A DNA stretch of 26,495 bases, taken from assembly GCA_036985935.1 (NCBI GenBank), contig BTQP01000005.1, positions 1 through 26,495 on the forward strand, written 5' to 3'. The notes beneath the pieces were generated by a model. The model was not told the origin of the DNA. It saw nothing but the letters and a program-made list of their open reading frames with translations, and searched no databases. The stretch's first letter is position 1. Each line of letters begins with the position of its first letter. Below are positions 1-7,471 of the stretch, one piece after another. The translations under genes were made by a program, and so were the position numbers. The DNA is from JAMBLL01 sp036985935. Its GTDB lineage: Bacteria; Actinomycetota; Acidimicrobiia; Spongiisociales; UBA5794.

Positions 1-656
1 GCCCTGACGAGATCTTCGACGAATACGGTGTCGACACGCTTCGGCTCTATGAGATGTTCATGGGGCCGCTCGACACATCCCGGCCCTGGTCGACACGGGA
101 CATCGTCGGCGTGCATCGATTTCTCCAGCGGTTGTGGCGAAACTTCGTGGAAGAGGACACCGGGCGCCTGTTGGTCGCGGACTCGCCAGCCGAGGGCGAC
201 CTCGCGGTTCTTCTGCATCGCACGACAGCAGCTGTCACGACGGACATGGAGAACCTCCACTTCAATACTGCAATGGCGAGACTGTTCGAGCTTAACAACG
301 CCCTCGTCGGTCACGAGATGGTTCCCTCTGACGTTGCAGACGTTCTGCCAAGACTCCTGGCTCCATTGGCCCCACACGTCAGCGACGAGTTGTGGCACCG
401 ACTCGGTCATGAAGGGTTCATCATCGATGCCGGTTGGCCGGAGTACGACGAATCCCTGATCGTCGAGGACACGGCGACGATGGTCGTCCAGATCAACGGC
501 AAAGTCCGCGACCGGATCGACGTCCCGGTTGGCATATCCGAGGCGGATGCCGTTTCCCTCGCTCTTGCGTCCGAGCGTGTTCTCGCACACACCGGAGGTG
601 CCGAACCCCGCAAGGTGATCGCTCGTCTGCCCAACGTGCTGAGCCTCGTAGTGTGA
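1..656 (+). CDS. leuS: Leucyl-tRNA synthetase, C-terminal part (5' truncated by window)
   Basis: This is the C-terminal 217 residues of leucyl-tRNA synthetase, which charges tRNA-Leu with leucine in the cytoplasm. The reading frame is open from base 3, so the true start lies outside the window. The visible part begins in the end of the class I catalytic core (DTLRLYEMFMGPLD), continues through the helical anticodon-binding domain, and ends in the small C-terminal domain with the characteristic VVQINGKVRDRI stretch, followed by a segment with an alanine-rich helix and a RKVI-type end. The KMSKS loop is expected just upstream and is not visible. The stop codon overlaps the GTG start of the next gene (GTGA), so the two are probably translationally coupled. 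Identification is secure from the two family-specific motifs. Confidence 0.96.
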   Translation, partial: PDEIFDEYGVDTLRLYEMFMGPLDTSRPWSTRDIVGVHRFLQRLWRNFVEEDTGRLLVADSPAEGDLAVLLHRTTAAVTTDMENLHFNTAMARLFELNNALVGHEMVPSDVADVLPRLLAPLAPHVSDELWHRLGHEGFIIDAGWPEYDESLIVEDTATMVVQINGKVRDRIDVPVGISEADAVSLALASERVLAHTGGAEPRKVIARLPNVLSLVV

Positions 657-1045
657 CCGTCCAGGCAGATCTAGCGGTACAACGAGCCGGATTGGACACG
701 GCTGCGCTCACGGTTGCGGGGGTGTCGCTACGTCGGATGCCGCGATTCATGCAGGCAATCCTTGGTGGAAGAGTCCAGGCGATAACGCTGAACCGAAGAG
801 TGTTCTTCAACGCTTCGCGCTTCGACGCCGTCGTCGCGGGGGAGGACCCGGTACTCCTTGCCCATGAGCTGATCCACGTCGCCCAATGGGCAGACAACGG
901 CGCCTTTCTCTTCATCGTCCGATACATGTCCGAGTACCTTCGTCTTCGGATGCTCGGCGTTTCCCACGATGTTGCGTACCGGGGAATCAGCTTCGAGCAT
1001 GCCGCATACGACGCATCCGAGGGTATTGAAGGTCGCAGAGCGTGA
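653..1045 (+). CDS. Small HExxH putative metallopeptidase (DUF4157-like)
   Basis: A 130-residue protein starting at GTG, overlapping the leuS stop by four bases and the next gene's start by four bases. It has one clear signature, HELIH at residues 71-75 (zinc-binding HExxH), and a downstream SFEHAAY segment whose Glu115 could be the third metal ligand, as in gluzincins. This layout resembles the DUF4157 family of small putative metallopeptidases, where a HElxHv.Q core is followed by an F-E-x-x-A-Y motif. I see no signal peptide and no convincing membrane helix, although residues around 82-100 are hydrophobic and aromatic. The substrate is unknown. It lies immediately before an intramembrane peptidase gene, so the two may work in one proteolytic process, but that is inference. 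An inactive or non-peptidase role is possible. Confidence 0.75.
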   Translation: MTVQADLAVQRAGLDTAALTVAGVSLRRMPRFMQAILGGRVQAITLNRRVFFNASRFDAVVAGEDPVLLAHELIHVAQWADNGAFLFIVRYMSEYLRLRMLGVSHDVAYRGISFEHAAYDASEGIEGRRA

Positions 1046-1827
1046 CATCGCTCGATCGACCGACGAAAGCTTTCCTCCCTAACTCGACCTGGACGCTGTG
1101 GGACGTGCTCGTCGCGTTTCTCGCGGGTGTCGTTGGCTCGATAGTTGTCGGAAGCATCGTCGTGGGTTCGGGCGCTGACCCATTTGCTCCTTTGGCGTTC
1201 TCTCTGATCTTCGGAGGTCAGGCGCTCGCGAGTTTCGTTGTGGTTTGGGTCATCTCGAGGCGAAAGGGAACGGGGTCACTCTCAGCCGATGTCGGACTCG
1301 TCATCCGAGGACGCGACTGGTGGGGTGTCCCGGCCGGCATGGGCCTCCAGATCGCGATCGCACTCATCACCGCTCCTCTCATCATCTGGTTGTTCCCCGA
1401 TGGGCCGCCCGAGCAGGGTGTTGCCGAAATTGCGGGGCAGTCTGAGACGATTGTCGAACAACTTGCGGTGTTCGCCGCCGTAGCGGTCGGCGCACCGCTC
1501 ATTGAAGAGATCATATTTCGTGGAATGTTGCTGGCGGCCCTTGCACGACGCCTATCGAGGTGGCCATCGATACTGCTCTCGGCGGTGATCTTTGCAGGTG
1601 TTCACCTTCTTGATCCGAACGCCATAGCCGTCATTCCCGGCCTGTTCTTGCTCGGCGTCGCACTCGCATGGGCCGCGATGCGTACCGGCAACCTGTCGCT
1701 TCCGATCGCTCTTCACAGCGGTATCAACCTACTCGCCGCGATATCGATTCTGTACGGGAGCCAGCTACGCGACTGGGCGAATGGTCAACTCGATCAGATC
1801 GAAGGCGTGATCTCCCTGTTTCTGTGA
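1042..1827 (+). CDS. CPBP family intramembrane glutamic endopeptidase
   Basis: A 261-residue multi-pass membrane protein of the CPBP (Abi/CAAX-like, Rce1-type) family. All three family motifs are visible: EEIIFRG with the catalytic glutamate pair at residues 155-156 and Arg160; FAGVHLL, giving the F-x-x-x-H motif; and HSGINLL near the C-terminus, giving H-x-x-x-N. About seven or eight hydrophobic segments span the length, starting near residues 19-42. The GTG start overlaps the preceding stop (GTGA), so expression is probably coupled to leuS and the HExxH gene. Relatives process prenylated proteins, bacteriocins or anti-sigma factors; nothing here tells which. Length is normal for the family and no key residue is missing. 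Confidence 0.92.
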   Translation: MTSLDRPTKAFLPNSTWTLWDVLVAFLAGVVGSIVVGSIVVGSGADPFAPLAFSLIFGGQALASFVVVWVISRRKGTGSLSADVGLVIRGRDWWGVPAGMGLQIAIALITAPLIIWLFPDGPPEQGVAEIAGQSETIVEQLAVFAAVAVGAPLIEEIIFRGMLLAALARRLSRWPSILLSAVIFAGVHLLDPNAIAVIPGLFLLGVALAWAAMRTGNLSLPIALHSGINLLAAISILYGSQLRDWANGQLDQIEGVISLFL

Positions 1828-1891
1828 CACACCACTAGCTATCGCACCCATGATGAGGTACACATGAGGTGCGGTGCGGTGTCGGAGAATC

Positions 1892-2452
1892 ATGGCGTCA
1901 AAAAGCCCGTTGAACCTGCAGCTGACCGTAGCCGGCGTGGCGATTCTCATGGTTCTCGGTGGTGCGCTGTGGTTCGGTCTTGGACCAGCCGCGGAGGTGC
2001 CTCAATCTGCCGAGCAGACCTTTGAGGCGCCTCCGGCAACGGTCTTCACGGTCCATGTGTCCGGTGCCGTCTTACGACCCGGTGTCGCGGTCGTCGTTTC
2101 TGGCTCGCGCATTGCCGATGTTGTTGCCGCTGCCGGGGGAGCCACACCCGATGCGGACCTCGCCGGCTTGAACCTCGCCGCTCCGGTTCGCGATGGAGAG
2201 CGAATTCTGGTGCCCTCGTATGTAGAGGGTCAGGCTGTGTCCGGAACGGTTGAGTCGGGTGGGTTGGATCTCAACACCGCGACCGTTGGCCAGCTACAGG
2301 ACCTTGACGGTGTAGGCCCGGTGCTCGCAAGCAGGATCGTCGAGTTTCGTGACGCGAATGGACCCTTCGAAACAATCGAGGATCTGCTCGACGTCCCGGG
2401 AATTGGTGAGGCGAAACTCTCAGGCATGCGTGGTGGAATCGACTATCCATAA
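1892..2452 (+). CDS. comEA: ComEA-like competence DNA receptor (SLBB + helix-hairpin-helix)
   Basis: A 186-residue membrane-anchored DNA-binding protein of the natural-transformation uptake machinery. It has an N-terminal membrane helix (about residues 8-30), a short linker, an SLBB domain (about 51-110) with VHVSGAV and DGERILVPSY, and a C-terminal tandem helix-hairpin-helix domain (about 124-186) opening with LDLNTA and carrying the hairpins DGVGP and VPGIG, which bind the DNA backbone. ATG at 1892 is preferred over an in-frame GTG at 1874, because a GGAG Shine-Dalgarno at 1883-1886 sits five bases before it. The stop overlaps the comEC start (TAATG). The order comEA-comEC-holA is the widespread arrangement. 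Confidence 0.93.
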   Translation: MASKSPLNLQLTVAGVAILMVLGGALWFGLGPAAEVPQSAEQTFEAPPATVFTVHVSGAVLRPGVAVVVSGSRIADVVAAAGGATPDADLAGLNLAAPVRDGERILVPSYVEGQAVSGTVESGGLDLNTATVGQLQDLDGVGPVLASRIVEFRDANGPFETIEDLLDVPGIGEAKLSGMRGGIDYP

Positions 2453-4581
2453 TGGTATCGCGCCGTACGTTGGTGGAGGGTCTGCTTCCTTCGGAACCGG
2501 CGAGGTGGACGTTGCTCGCTGCTGGTGCAACATCGGCTGGTGTCATTTCGGTTTGGCGCCCGGCATTTGTGATGCTCGTCCTGGTCGTTGCGGTGGTGGG
2601 CATCCAGCAACGGCGTTGGACGGTTCTCGCCACGGGTTTGGTGTTTGTGGTCCTTGGCGCGGCATCGGGGGGCATCGCGCTATTGAGGGCGGATGCAACC
2701 ACAACGGCGAAGGTGCCGGAGCGGCAGGCGGTTGTCGTCTTGCGCGTCGTCGAGGATGCGAGTTCGAACAGATACGGAATATCGGTCGGTGTGCCCAGCT
2801 CGATCGACGGCGAGCCGTGGCGTGGACCGCGCCTAGCGGTCGTCGGACTCGATGGCGTCGAGGTCGGATCGACGGTCGAGGCGCTCGGTCGGATTCGGCC
2901 CGGCGTGCGCAGGGTCCGCGATGAGATCGTCGCTGGGACATTCTCCGTTGTGAGCGTGGAGCGTGTCGAGCGCACAACGAATCCCCTGATGATGGTCGGC
3001 AATGCGATCCGGCGACGTGTCCAATCGGTGTTCGATGGCTCGTCATCAACAGATGGCCTGCTCGCTGGTTTCTTGATCGGGGACACGCGGCGGCTGGGCG
3101 CTCACGACGTCGAGAACTTGCGCAGAAGTGGACTTGCCCACTTCGTTGCGGTGAGCGGATCCAATGTCGCTGTCTTCATGCTCGGATGGTGGATCGTGAC
3201 GGCCCCCCTAGCGGTACGTCCGCGGATCCGTGCCCTGATCGGGGCTGTTGGCCTTGGCGTCTTCGTCGTCGTGACACGATGGGAACCGTCTGTCGTTCGT
3301 GCTTCGGCCATGACAGCGGTCCCCCTCGGCGCGGCGATGGTTGGCATACCCGTGGATCCGTGGATGGCGCTCGGAACTGCGGTGACGGTGCTGCTCCTGG
3401 TGTCTGCTGACCTGCTTGGATCGGTAGGGTTCCAGCTGTCGGTCGCCGCGACTGCAGGGGTGCTCGTCGGCGTTGCTTTGGCGAGAGACCGGCAGCCACG
3501 CTGGCTTTGGATGTCTTTGCTCGTGACTGTTTGTGCACAGTTGGCCGTGGCGCCCGTCGTCATCTACGTGTTCGGCACCATGCCCTTGTTCGCTCCTTTG
3601 GCGAACCTTGTCGTCGCGCCGCTCGTAACGCTCGCGACGGTTGCTGGCGGGCTTTCTCTTGTCGTCGGCGTTCTTGAGCCCGTGGCCAGCGTGGCAGCGG
3701 GTGCGGTGTTGCGGATTGCTGAACACGCTGCGAGTGGTCCGCAGTTGGGAGGACCGGCGATCCTCGGCGTGGTGACGGTCGGAGTGTTCGTCGCCGCTCG
3801 ATCTACCCGCCCGCTAGGGATCGCCGCGGCCGTACTTGTCGCTGCAGTCGCCGTCGGTGGGCCGGGTGCGTGGCCGGCGACTCCCACCGTGAGCGCGCTC
3901 GACATTGGACAGGGCGACGCGATCCTCATTCAGGATCCGAGCGGTCGTGCCATGTTGATCGACGGCGGTCCCGACCCGGGCCTGATCGACCGCGCCCTGC
4001 GTCGAAAGGGCGTCTCGCGTCTCGACGTCGTGGTGGCGACGCACGGAGATGCCGACCACGTGGCGGGCCTCATCGATGTCGTCGGTGCATACGATGTCGG
4101 AGAGTTGTGGGTGAGCGCCTTTGCGGGTCCCTCGGATCTTCTCCGTGGTGTCACCGATGCGGCTGTTCGGGCCTCGGTTCCCGTTCGCGAAGTTCAGGCA
4201 GGCCACAGGATCAGCATCGGTTCGATAGCGGTGGAGGTCGTGAGTCCCACGCGGCGGTACGCATCCGACAACGATGGGTCGATAGCGATCCTCGCGACAT
4301 CGCAGCGATCAGTTCTGATTCCGGGAGATATTGAAGCCGTCGCGCAAGCAGATCTCCCGGCTCTCAGTCCCAACGTGCTGGTGATCCCGCATCACGGATC
4401 GGCGAGTTCGGACATACGTTGGATCACCCGGACTGTTGGCCAGATCGCGATCGTGTCGTACGGCGTGAACACGTACGGTCATCCAAGTTCACAGATCATG
4501 AAGGCACTGCGCGACGCGAACGTTGAGGTACGCGAGACCTTCACGGAAGGAGATATCTCCGTTTCGTTGTCGAGCGCCTGA
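2452..4581 (+). CDS. comEC: ComEC/Rec2 DNA internalisation channel with metallo-beta-lactamase domain
   Basis: A 709-residue polytopic membrane protein that passes transforming single-stranded DNA across the cytoplasmic membrane. The N-terminal part carries an OB-like soluble region (roughly residues 75-170). The Competence domain follows, with many membrane helices from about 200 to 475, including the typical LRRSGLAHFVAVSGSNVAV segment. The C-terminal metallo-beta-lactamase domain (about 480-709) begins with ALDIGQGDAI and has the H-x-D-x-D-H ligand motif at 531-536 (HGDADH), then a later PHHGS segment. The metal ligands look intact, so the domain may still act as a nuclease. The start overlaps the comEA stop. 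Whether this organism is naturally competent cannot be told from this gene alone, since no type IV pilus genes are in the window. Confidence 0.95.
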   Translation: MVSRRTLVEGLLPSEPARWTLLAAGATSAGVISVWRPAFVMLVLVVAVVGIQQRRWTVLATGLVFVVLGAASGGIALLRADATTTAKVPERQAVVVLRVVEDASSNRYGISVGVPSSIDGEPWRGPRLAVVGLDGVEVGSTVEALGRIRPGVRRVRDEIVAGTFSVVSVERVERTTNPLMMVGNAIRRRVQSVFDGSSSTDGLLAGFLIGDTRRLGAHDVENLRRSGLAHFVAVSGSNVAVFMLGWWIVTAPLAVRPRIRALIGAVGLGVFVVVTRWEPSVVRASAMTAVPLGAAMVGIPVDPWMALGTAVTVLLLVSADLLGSVGFQLSVAATAGVLVGVALARDRQPRWLWMSLLVTVCAQLAVAPVVIYVFGTMPLFAPLANLVVAPLVTLATVAGGLSLVVGVLEPVASVAAGAVLRIAEHAASGPQLGGPAILGVVTVGVFVAARSTRPLGIAAAVLVAAVAVGGPGAWPATPTVSALDIGQGDAILIQDPSGRAMLIDGGPDPGLIDRALRRKGVSRLDVVVATHGDADHVAGLIDVVGAYDVGELWVSAFAGPSDLLRGVTDAAVRASVPVREVQAGHRISIGSIAVEVVSPTRRYASDNDGSIAILATSQRSVLIPGDIEAVAQADLPALSPNVLVIPHHGSASSDIRWITRTVGQIAIVSYGVNTYGHPSSQIMKALRDANVEVRETFTEGDISVSLSSA

Positions 4582-4609
4582 TGACGCACCAAAGGGCTAC
4601 ATTGGTTCC

Positions 4610-5593
4610 ATGCCTTGGTATGCGATTGTCGGTCCGCGCGAGGCGGGCGCCACCGATCGTGATCAGATGCTCTCGCGCGCCGCCGCAATATTCGAACGTG
4701 AGGGCGTCGACGAGCCGGTCAGAGTCGATGTGCCTGCGAAGGGCGCCGCGGCAGCACAAGACGGCTCCGCCCTTCGTGACGCGGTTCGCTCGATCGTTCC
4801 TGCTTTGCAGTCGGGGTCACTGTTTGGCGGCAAGACGGGTGTTGTCGTTGTCGACGCTCAACAGCTGTTGAAGGCCGAGGTAGATGCGATCACGGCCATG
4901 TTGACGAACGCAGACGACGAGCAGGCGGTGGCAGTGTTCCTCGCTTTCGGGACCCTTCCAGCGGGCATCAAGAAGCTCGTGGCTGCCAGTGGAAACGTGG
5001 ACACTGTCAAGGCGGCGACCGAGCGGGGTGCCGGGTCTTGGATCAGTGCCTACGCAAAGGCCAATGGGCTACGGGTGGATGCAGCAGCGAGGTCGGCGCT
5101 CATTCAGACGTTCGGATCGAACACCTCCCAGATGCAACAGGCGCTCGAACAGATCGCCGTCAACTCATCGACCGTGACCGCTGATGACGTCGAAACTCGT
5201 TTTACCAACCGTCCAGACGAGCCAATGTGGTTTCTTGGTGATGCGATCATGGCCGGCGACCAGGCACAGGCTCTGAGGCGCCTTGGAGACTTCCTCGAGC
5301 ATCAGCATCCCCTGGTGTTCCTTTCTTACCTCGAGGGTGAGGTGCGAAAACGCTCCCTTGCCGCTGTCGCCCCGGACTATGACACCTTCGCCGCATGGGC
5401 GAAGGCAAACCCGAACTCCTACGCGACCAAGAAGATCTGGGATGCGAGAACCCGGGCTAACGCCGACGCACTTTCGGATGCGGTCGGCGCGATTTCAAGA
5501 GCCGACTTGACGCTCAAGACAATGCCGGAGACGACCCATCGTGTCACCCTCGAGCGCCTGACCGTTGCGATGTGCCGCTGGATGGCGAGGTAG
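4610..5593 (+). CDS. holA: DNA polymerase III subunit delta
   Basis: A 327-residue clamp-loader delta subunit, which opens the beta sliding clamp during replication. It follows comEC as in many bacteria. The N-terminal domain contains the GGKTGVVVVDAQ strand-loop followed by an acidic helix. The middle carries the family-typical WISAYAKANGLRVDAAA segment, and the C-terminal collar domain runs from NRPDEPMWFLGDAI to CRWMAR. Delta lacks a functional Walker A motif, and none is seen. The frame is open upstream to 4523, inside comEC, but ATG 4610 gives the normal N-terminus (MPWYAIVG). No strong Shine-Dalgarno precedes it; the nearest purine run, AAAGGG, lies about 13 bases away. It is separated from comEC by 28 bases. 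Confidence 0.92.
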   Translation: MPWYAIVGPREAGATDRDQMLSRAAAIFEREGVDEPVRVDVPAKGAAAAQDGSALRDAVRSIVPALQSGSLFGGKTGVVVVDAQQLLKAEVDAITAMLTNADDEQAVAVFLAFGTLPAGIKKLVAASGNVDTVKAATERGAGSWISAYAKANGLRVDAAARSALIQTFGSNTSQMQQALEQIAVNSSTVTADDVETRFTNRPDEPMWFLGDAIMAGDQAQALRRLGDFLEHQHPLVFLSYLEGEVRKRSLAAVAPDYDTFAAWAKANPNSYATKKIWDARTRANADALSDAVGAISRADLTLKTMPETTHRVTLERLTVAMCRWMAR

Positions 5594-5645
5594 GCACGCC
5601 GTGGCCAAGCGAATCCCGCTCGGCGGGTAGGAATGGGGTGACAGG

Positions 5646-6503
5646 ATGAACGCCAAAGTGATCACGGATCCGGACGAGTTTCTCGTAACGACGACCGACC
5701 TGTTCAGCAATGAGGCCCGCAACAACCTTGTCCTCGGAATCGCCGGAGTAATGAAGGCAGATCCCGATGCGTACCCAGAGTGCAATATGTTGATCGTCGA
5801 GCACGACGGCGTACCGGTTGCAGGAGCATTGGTAACACCTCCGAGGGCCCTCATTCTCGGTGATGCTGACACGGAAGAAGCGGTGACGAAGCTCGTTCGT
5901 CTTGCGAAGGGGCTGTTGCCACGAATTCCTGGGGTGGTCGGGAACAGGCCGACGGTCCACACGTTCGCAAGCGATTGGGCTGCCGTGACCGGGGACGATG
6001 TCAGCGTCGTGATGAACCAGGGCGTCTTTGCGCTTGAGGCTGTGGTTCGCCAACCCCGGCCTGAGGGTGAGTCCCGAGCGGCTAGCGCCGCCGATTCCGA
6101 CTTGCTTGTCGCATGGTTGGAGGAGTTCGGTCGTGAAGCGATGCCTCATGAGGAACACGATCATGAAGGCCTTGTCCAGACAGTCAGTGCACGGGTTTCG
6201 GCCGACTCACCATCAGGGTTCTGGTTCTGGTGTGTAGGTGGTTCACCCGTATCGGTCAGTGGCCACGGCGGACCCACGAGAACGGGAATCCGCATTGGTC
6301 CCGTATACACACCGCCCGAGTTTCGTGGCAAGGGGTACGCCACCGCACTTGTCGCTGACCAGTCCTCGGCGTTGCTCGCCAGCGGCTATCGATTCTGTTT
6401 TCTCTACACGGACCTCGCCAACGAAACGTCGAACGACATCTACAAACGAATCGGATACGCTCAGGTCGCCGAGTCAACGGTCTACGCCTTCACGAGCAGG
6501 TAA
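5646..6503 (+). CDS. GNAT family N-acetyltransferase
   Basis: A 285-residue protein of the GNAT acyltransferase superfamily. The C-terminal half (about 155-285) holds the acetyl-CoA site: IGPVYTPPEFRGKGYATALV, with the pyrophosphate-binding R-x-x-G-x-A core at residues 227-232, followed by FLYTDLANETSNDIYKRIGY, typical of motif B. The N-terminal half looks like a degenerate second GNAT-like fold, with MLIVEHDGVPVAGALV resembling a GNAT beta-strand pair, so this is a two-lobed member. Substrate is not predictable from sequence. The ATG at 5646 has the purine run GGGGTGACAGG just upstream. It converges on greA, from which it is separated by 33 bases holding a small hairpin. Confidence 0.88.
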   Translation: MNAKVITDPDEFLVTTTDLFSNEARNNLVLGIAGVMKADPDAYPECNMLIVEHDGVPVAGALVTPPRALILGDADTEEAVTKLVRLAKGLLPRIPGVVGNRPTVHTFASDWAAVTGDDVSVVMNQGVFALEAVVRQPRPEGESRAASAADSDLLVAWLEEFGREAMPHEEHDHEGLVQTVSARVSADSPSGFWFWCVGGSPVSVSGHGGPTRTGIRIGPVYTPPEFRGKGYATALVADQSSALLASGYRFCFLYTDLANETSNDIYKRIGYAQVAESTVYAFTSR

Positions 6504-6521
6504 TACGTAATACGTCTTGCC

Positions 6522-6538
6522 ACGAGCGGAGCTCGTTT
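6522..6538. terminator. Small hairpin between GNAT and greA, possible bidirectional terminator
   Basis: A perfect six-base-pair stem ACGAGC / GCTCGT with a three-base loop GGA occupies 6522-6536. On the plus strand it is followed by TTTAT, so it may end the GNAT transcript. On the minus strand it lies directly after the greA stop and has no T-run. A direct repeat TAATACG-TAATACG lies just before it (6501-6514). The stem is short, so confidence is limited. Confidence 0.4.
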
Positions 6539-7016
6539 ATCCCTCGTAGACGCGAACGTCCTTGACGCGGTAGCTGAAGGTGCCGCCCGGAGCCTCGTAC
6601 GTGATGTCATCTCCGGGCCGTGTGCCGAGCAGCGCCGCGCCCAGCGGTGAATCCGGAGAGGCGAGCAGCATCCCTGGGACCTTGTTCTCGGCCGGTGCGA
6701 CGAAGAACTCCATCTCGTCGCCGTCATCGTCGATAACGGTGGCAATCGTTCCCACGGCTACAGCGCCTGAATCTTCGGCCTCTGCAACGTGTGCGTTGTC
6801 GATGGTGTGTTTGAGCAACCGGATCCTGGCCTCCATGAGGCCCTGATCGTTCTTTGCGGTGTCGTACTCGGAGTTCTCTTTGAGGTCTCCATGCGATCTG
6901 GCTTCTGCAATACGTGCGATGACTTCTTCTCGGCCCTTCGTGGAGAGATGGTCGAGCTCGTCCTGGAGCTTCTTGAATGCTGCCGGCGTGAGCCAGGTGC
7001 CTGAGGTGTCCGTCAT
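6537..7016 (-). CDS. greA: Transcription elongation factor GreA
   Basis: A 159-residue transcript-cleavage factor that rescues backtracked RNA polymerase. The N-terminal coiled coil (about 10-75) carries the GDLKENSEYDTAKNDQ tip motif; Asp44 and Glu47 match the acidic residues that coordinate the active-site metal in the polymerase secondary channel. The C-terminal FKBP-like domain contains SPLGAALLGTRPGDDI and ends in YRVKDVRVYEG. The ATG at 7016 gives the expected short N-terminal leader. It lies on the minus strand downstream of rpsT with a 74-base gap, so it may be co-transcribed with rpsT. Length is normal for the family. Confidence 0.96.
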   Translation of the reverse strand: MTDTSGTWLTPAAFKKLQDELDHLSTKGREEVIARIAEARSHGDLKENSEYDTAKNDQGLMEARIRLLKHTIDNAHVAEAEDSGAVAVGTIATVIDDDGDEMEFFVAPAENKVPGMLLASPDSPLGAALLGTRPGDDITYEAPGGTFSYRVKDVRVYEG

Positions 7017-7090
7017 ACGTGTGTCGTGTCCTGAGTTGCTGTTTCGTTGTGATCTGGGCGATCAGGGTGAAACTACTTGTGCTTTGCGAA

Positions 7091-7357
7091 TTAGGCGAGA
7101 AGCGAGCGCACCTGTGCGGTGAGACGTGCCTTGCGCCGTGCCGCAGTCTTCTTGTGCATGACTCCGCGGGTCACTGCCATGTCGAACCGTTTCTGAGCAA
7201 GTCTGAGCAGCTCCTCAGCCTTCTCGGTGTCGCCGGCTTCGGCCGCGGCGACGGCTTGCTTAGCCCGCGTCTTCATTTCGGAACGTGTTGCTTTGTTCCG
7301 TTCGTACCGACGTTCGTTCTGTCGGTTGCGTTTGATCTGTGACTTGATATTGGCCAT
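7091..7357 (-). CDS. rpsT: 30S ribosomal protein S20
   Basis: An 88-residue primary 16S rRNA-binding protein. The sequence starts MANIKSQIKRNRQNERR, continues with basic helices, and has the family-typical GVMHKKTAARRKARL segment near the C-terminus. The frame is open further upstream to 7441, but ATG 7357 gives the canonical N-terminus. A GAGG sits about 12 bases upstream, an unusually long spacing. It is divergent from lepA, an arrangement compatible with a shared promoter region at 7358-7471. The holA...rpsT...lepA neighbourhood is widely conserved, and here GNAT and greA have been inserted and rpsT and greA are on the opposite strand. Confidence 0.96.
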   Translation of the reverse strand: MANIKSQIKRNRQNERRYERNKATRSEMKTRAKQAVAAAEAGDTEKAEELLRLAQKRFDMAVTRGVMHKKTAARRKARLTAQVRSLLA

Positions 7358-7396
7358 GGCGAAAAAGAACCTCACGAGGTGGTGGGAATCGACGCA

Positions 7397-7402
7397 AGGA
7401 TA
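7397..7402 (-). promoter_or_regulatory. Candidate -10 box for rpsT
   Basis: On the minus strand this hexamer reads TATCCT, a good -10 element, about 40 bases upstream of the rpsT start. No clear -35 hexamer is present at the expected 16-18 base spacing, so it is a candidate only. Confidence 0.3.
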
Positions 7403-7471
7403 GCACCAGAGCGCCGCAACGGTACACTGAGATGCGCACACCTATACGGTGGGTTCTCACCGGAGTCATCC

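Noticed and set aside
1874..1891. GTG start for ComEA
   Set aside because: It would add six residues before the membrane helix and put the GGAG site inside the gene; ATG 1892 is better placed.
3102..3726. Long open frames on the minus strand inside comEC
   Set aside because: They are Arg/Ser/Thr-rich shadow frames of a GC-rich gene, with no domain or ribosome-binding site, while the plus strand encodes an intact ComEC.
7358..7471. Riboswitch or structured leader in the rpsT-lepA gap
   Set aside because: Only a five-base CGGTG/CACCG hairpin is visible beside the lepA Shine-Dalgarno, too little to claim a riboswitch or an S20 autoregulatory site.
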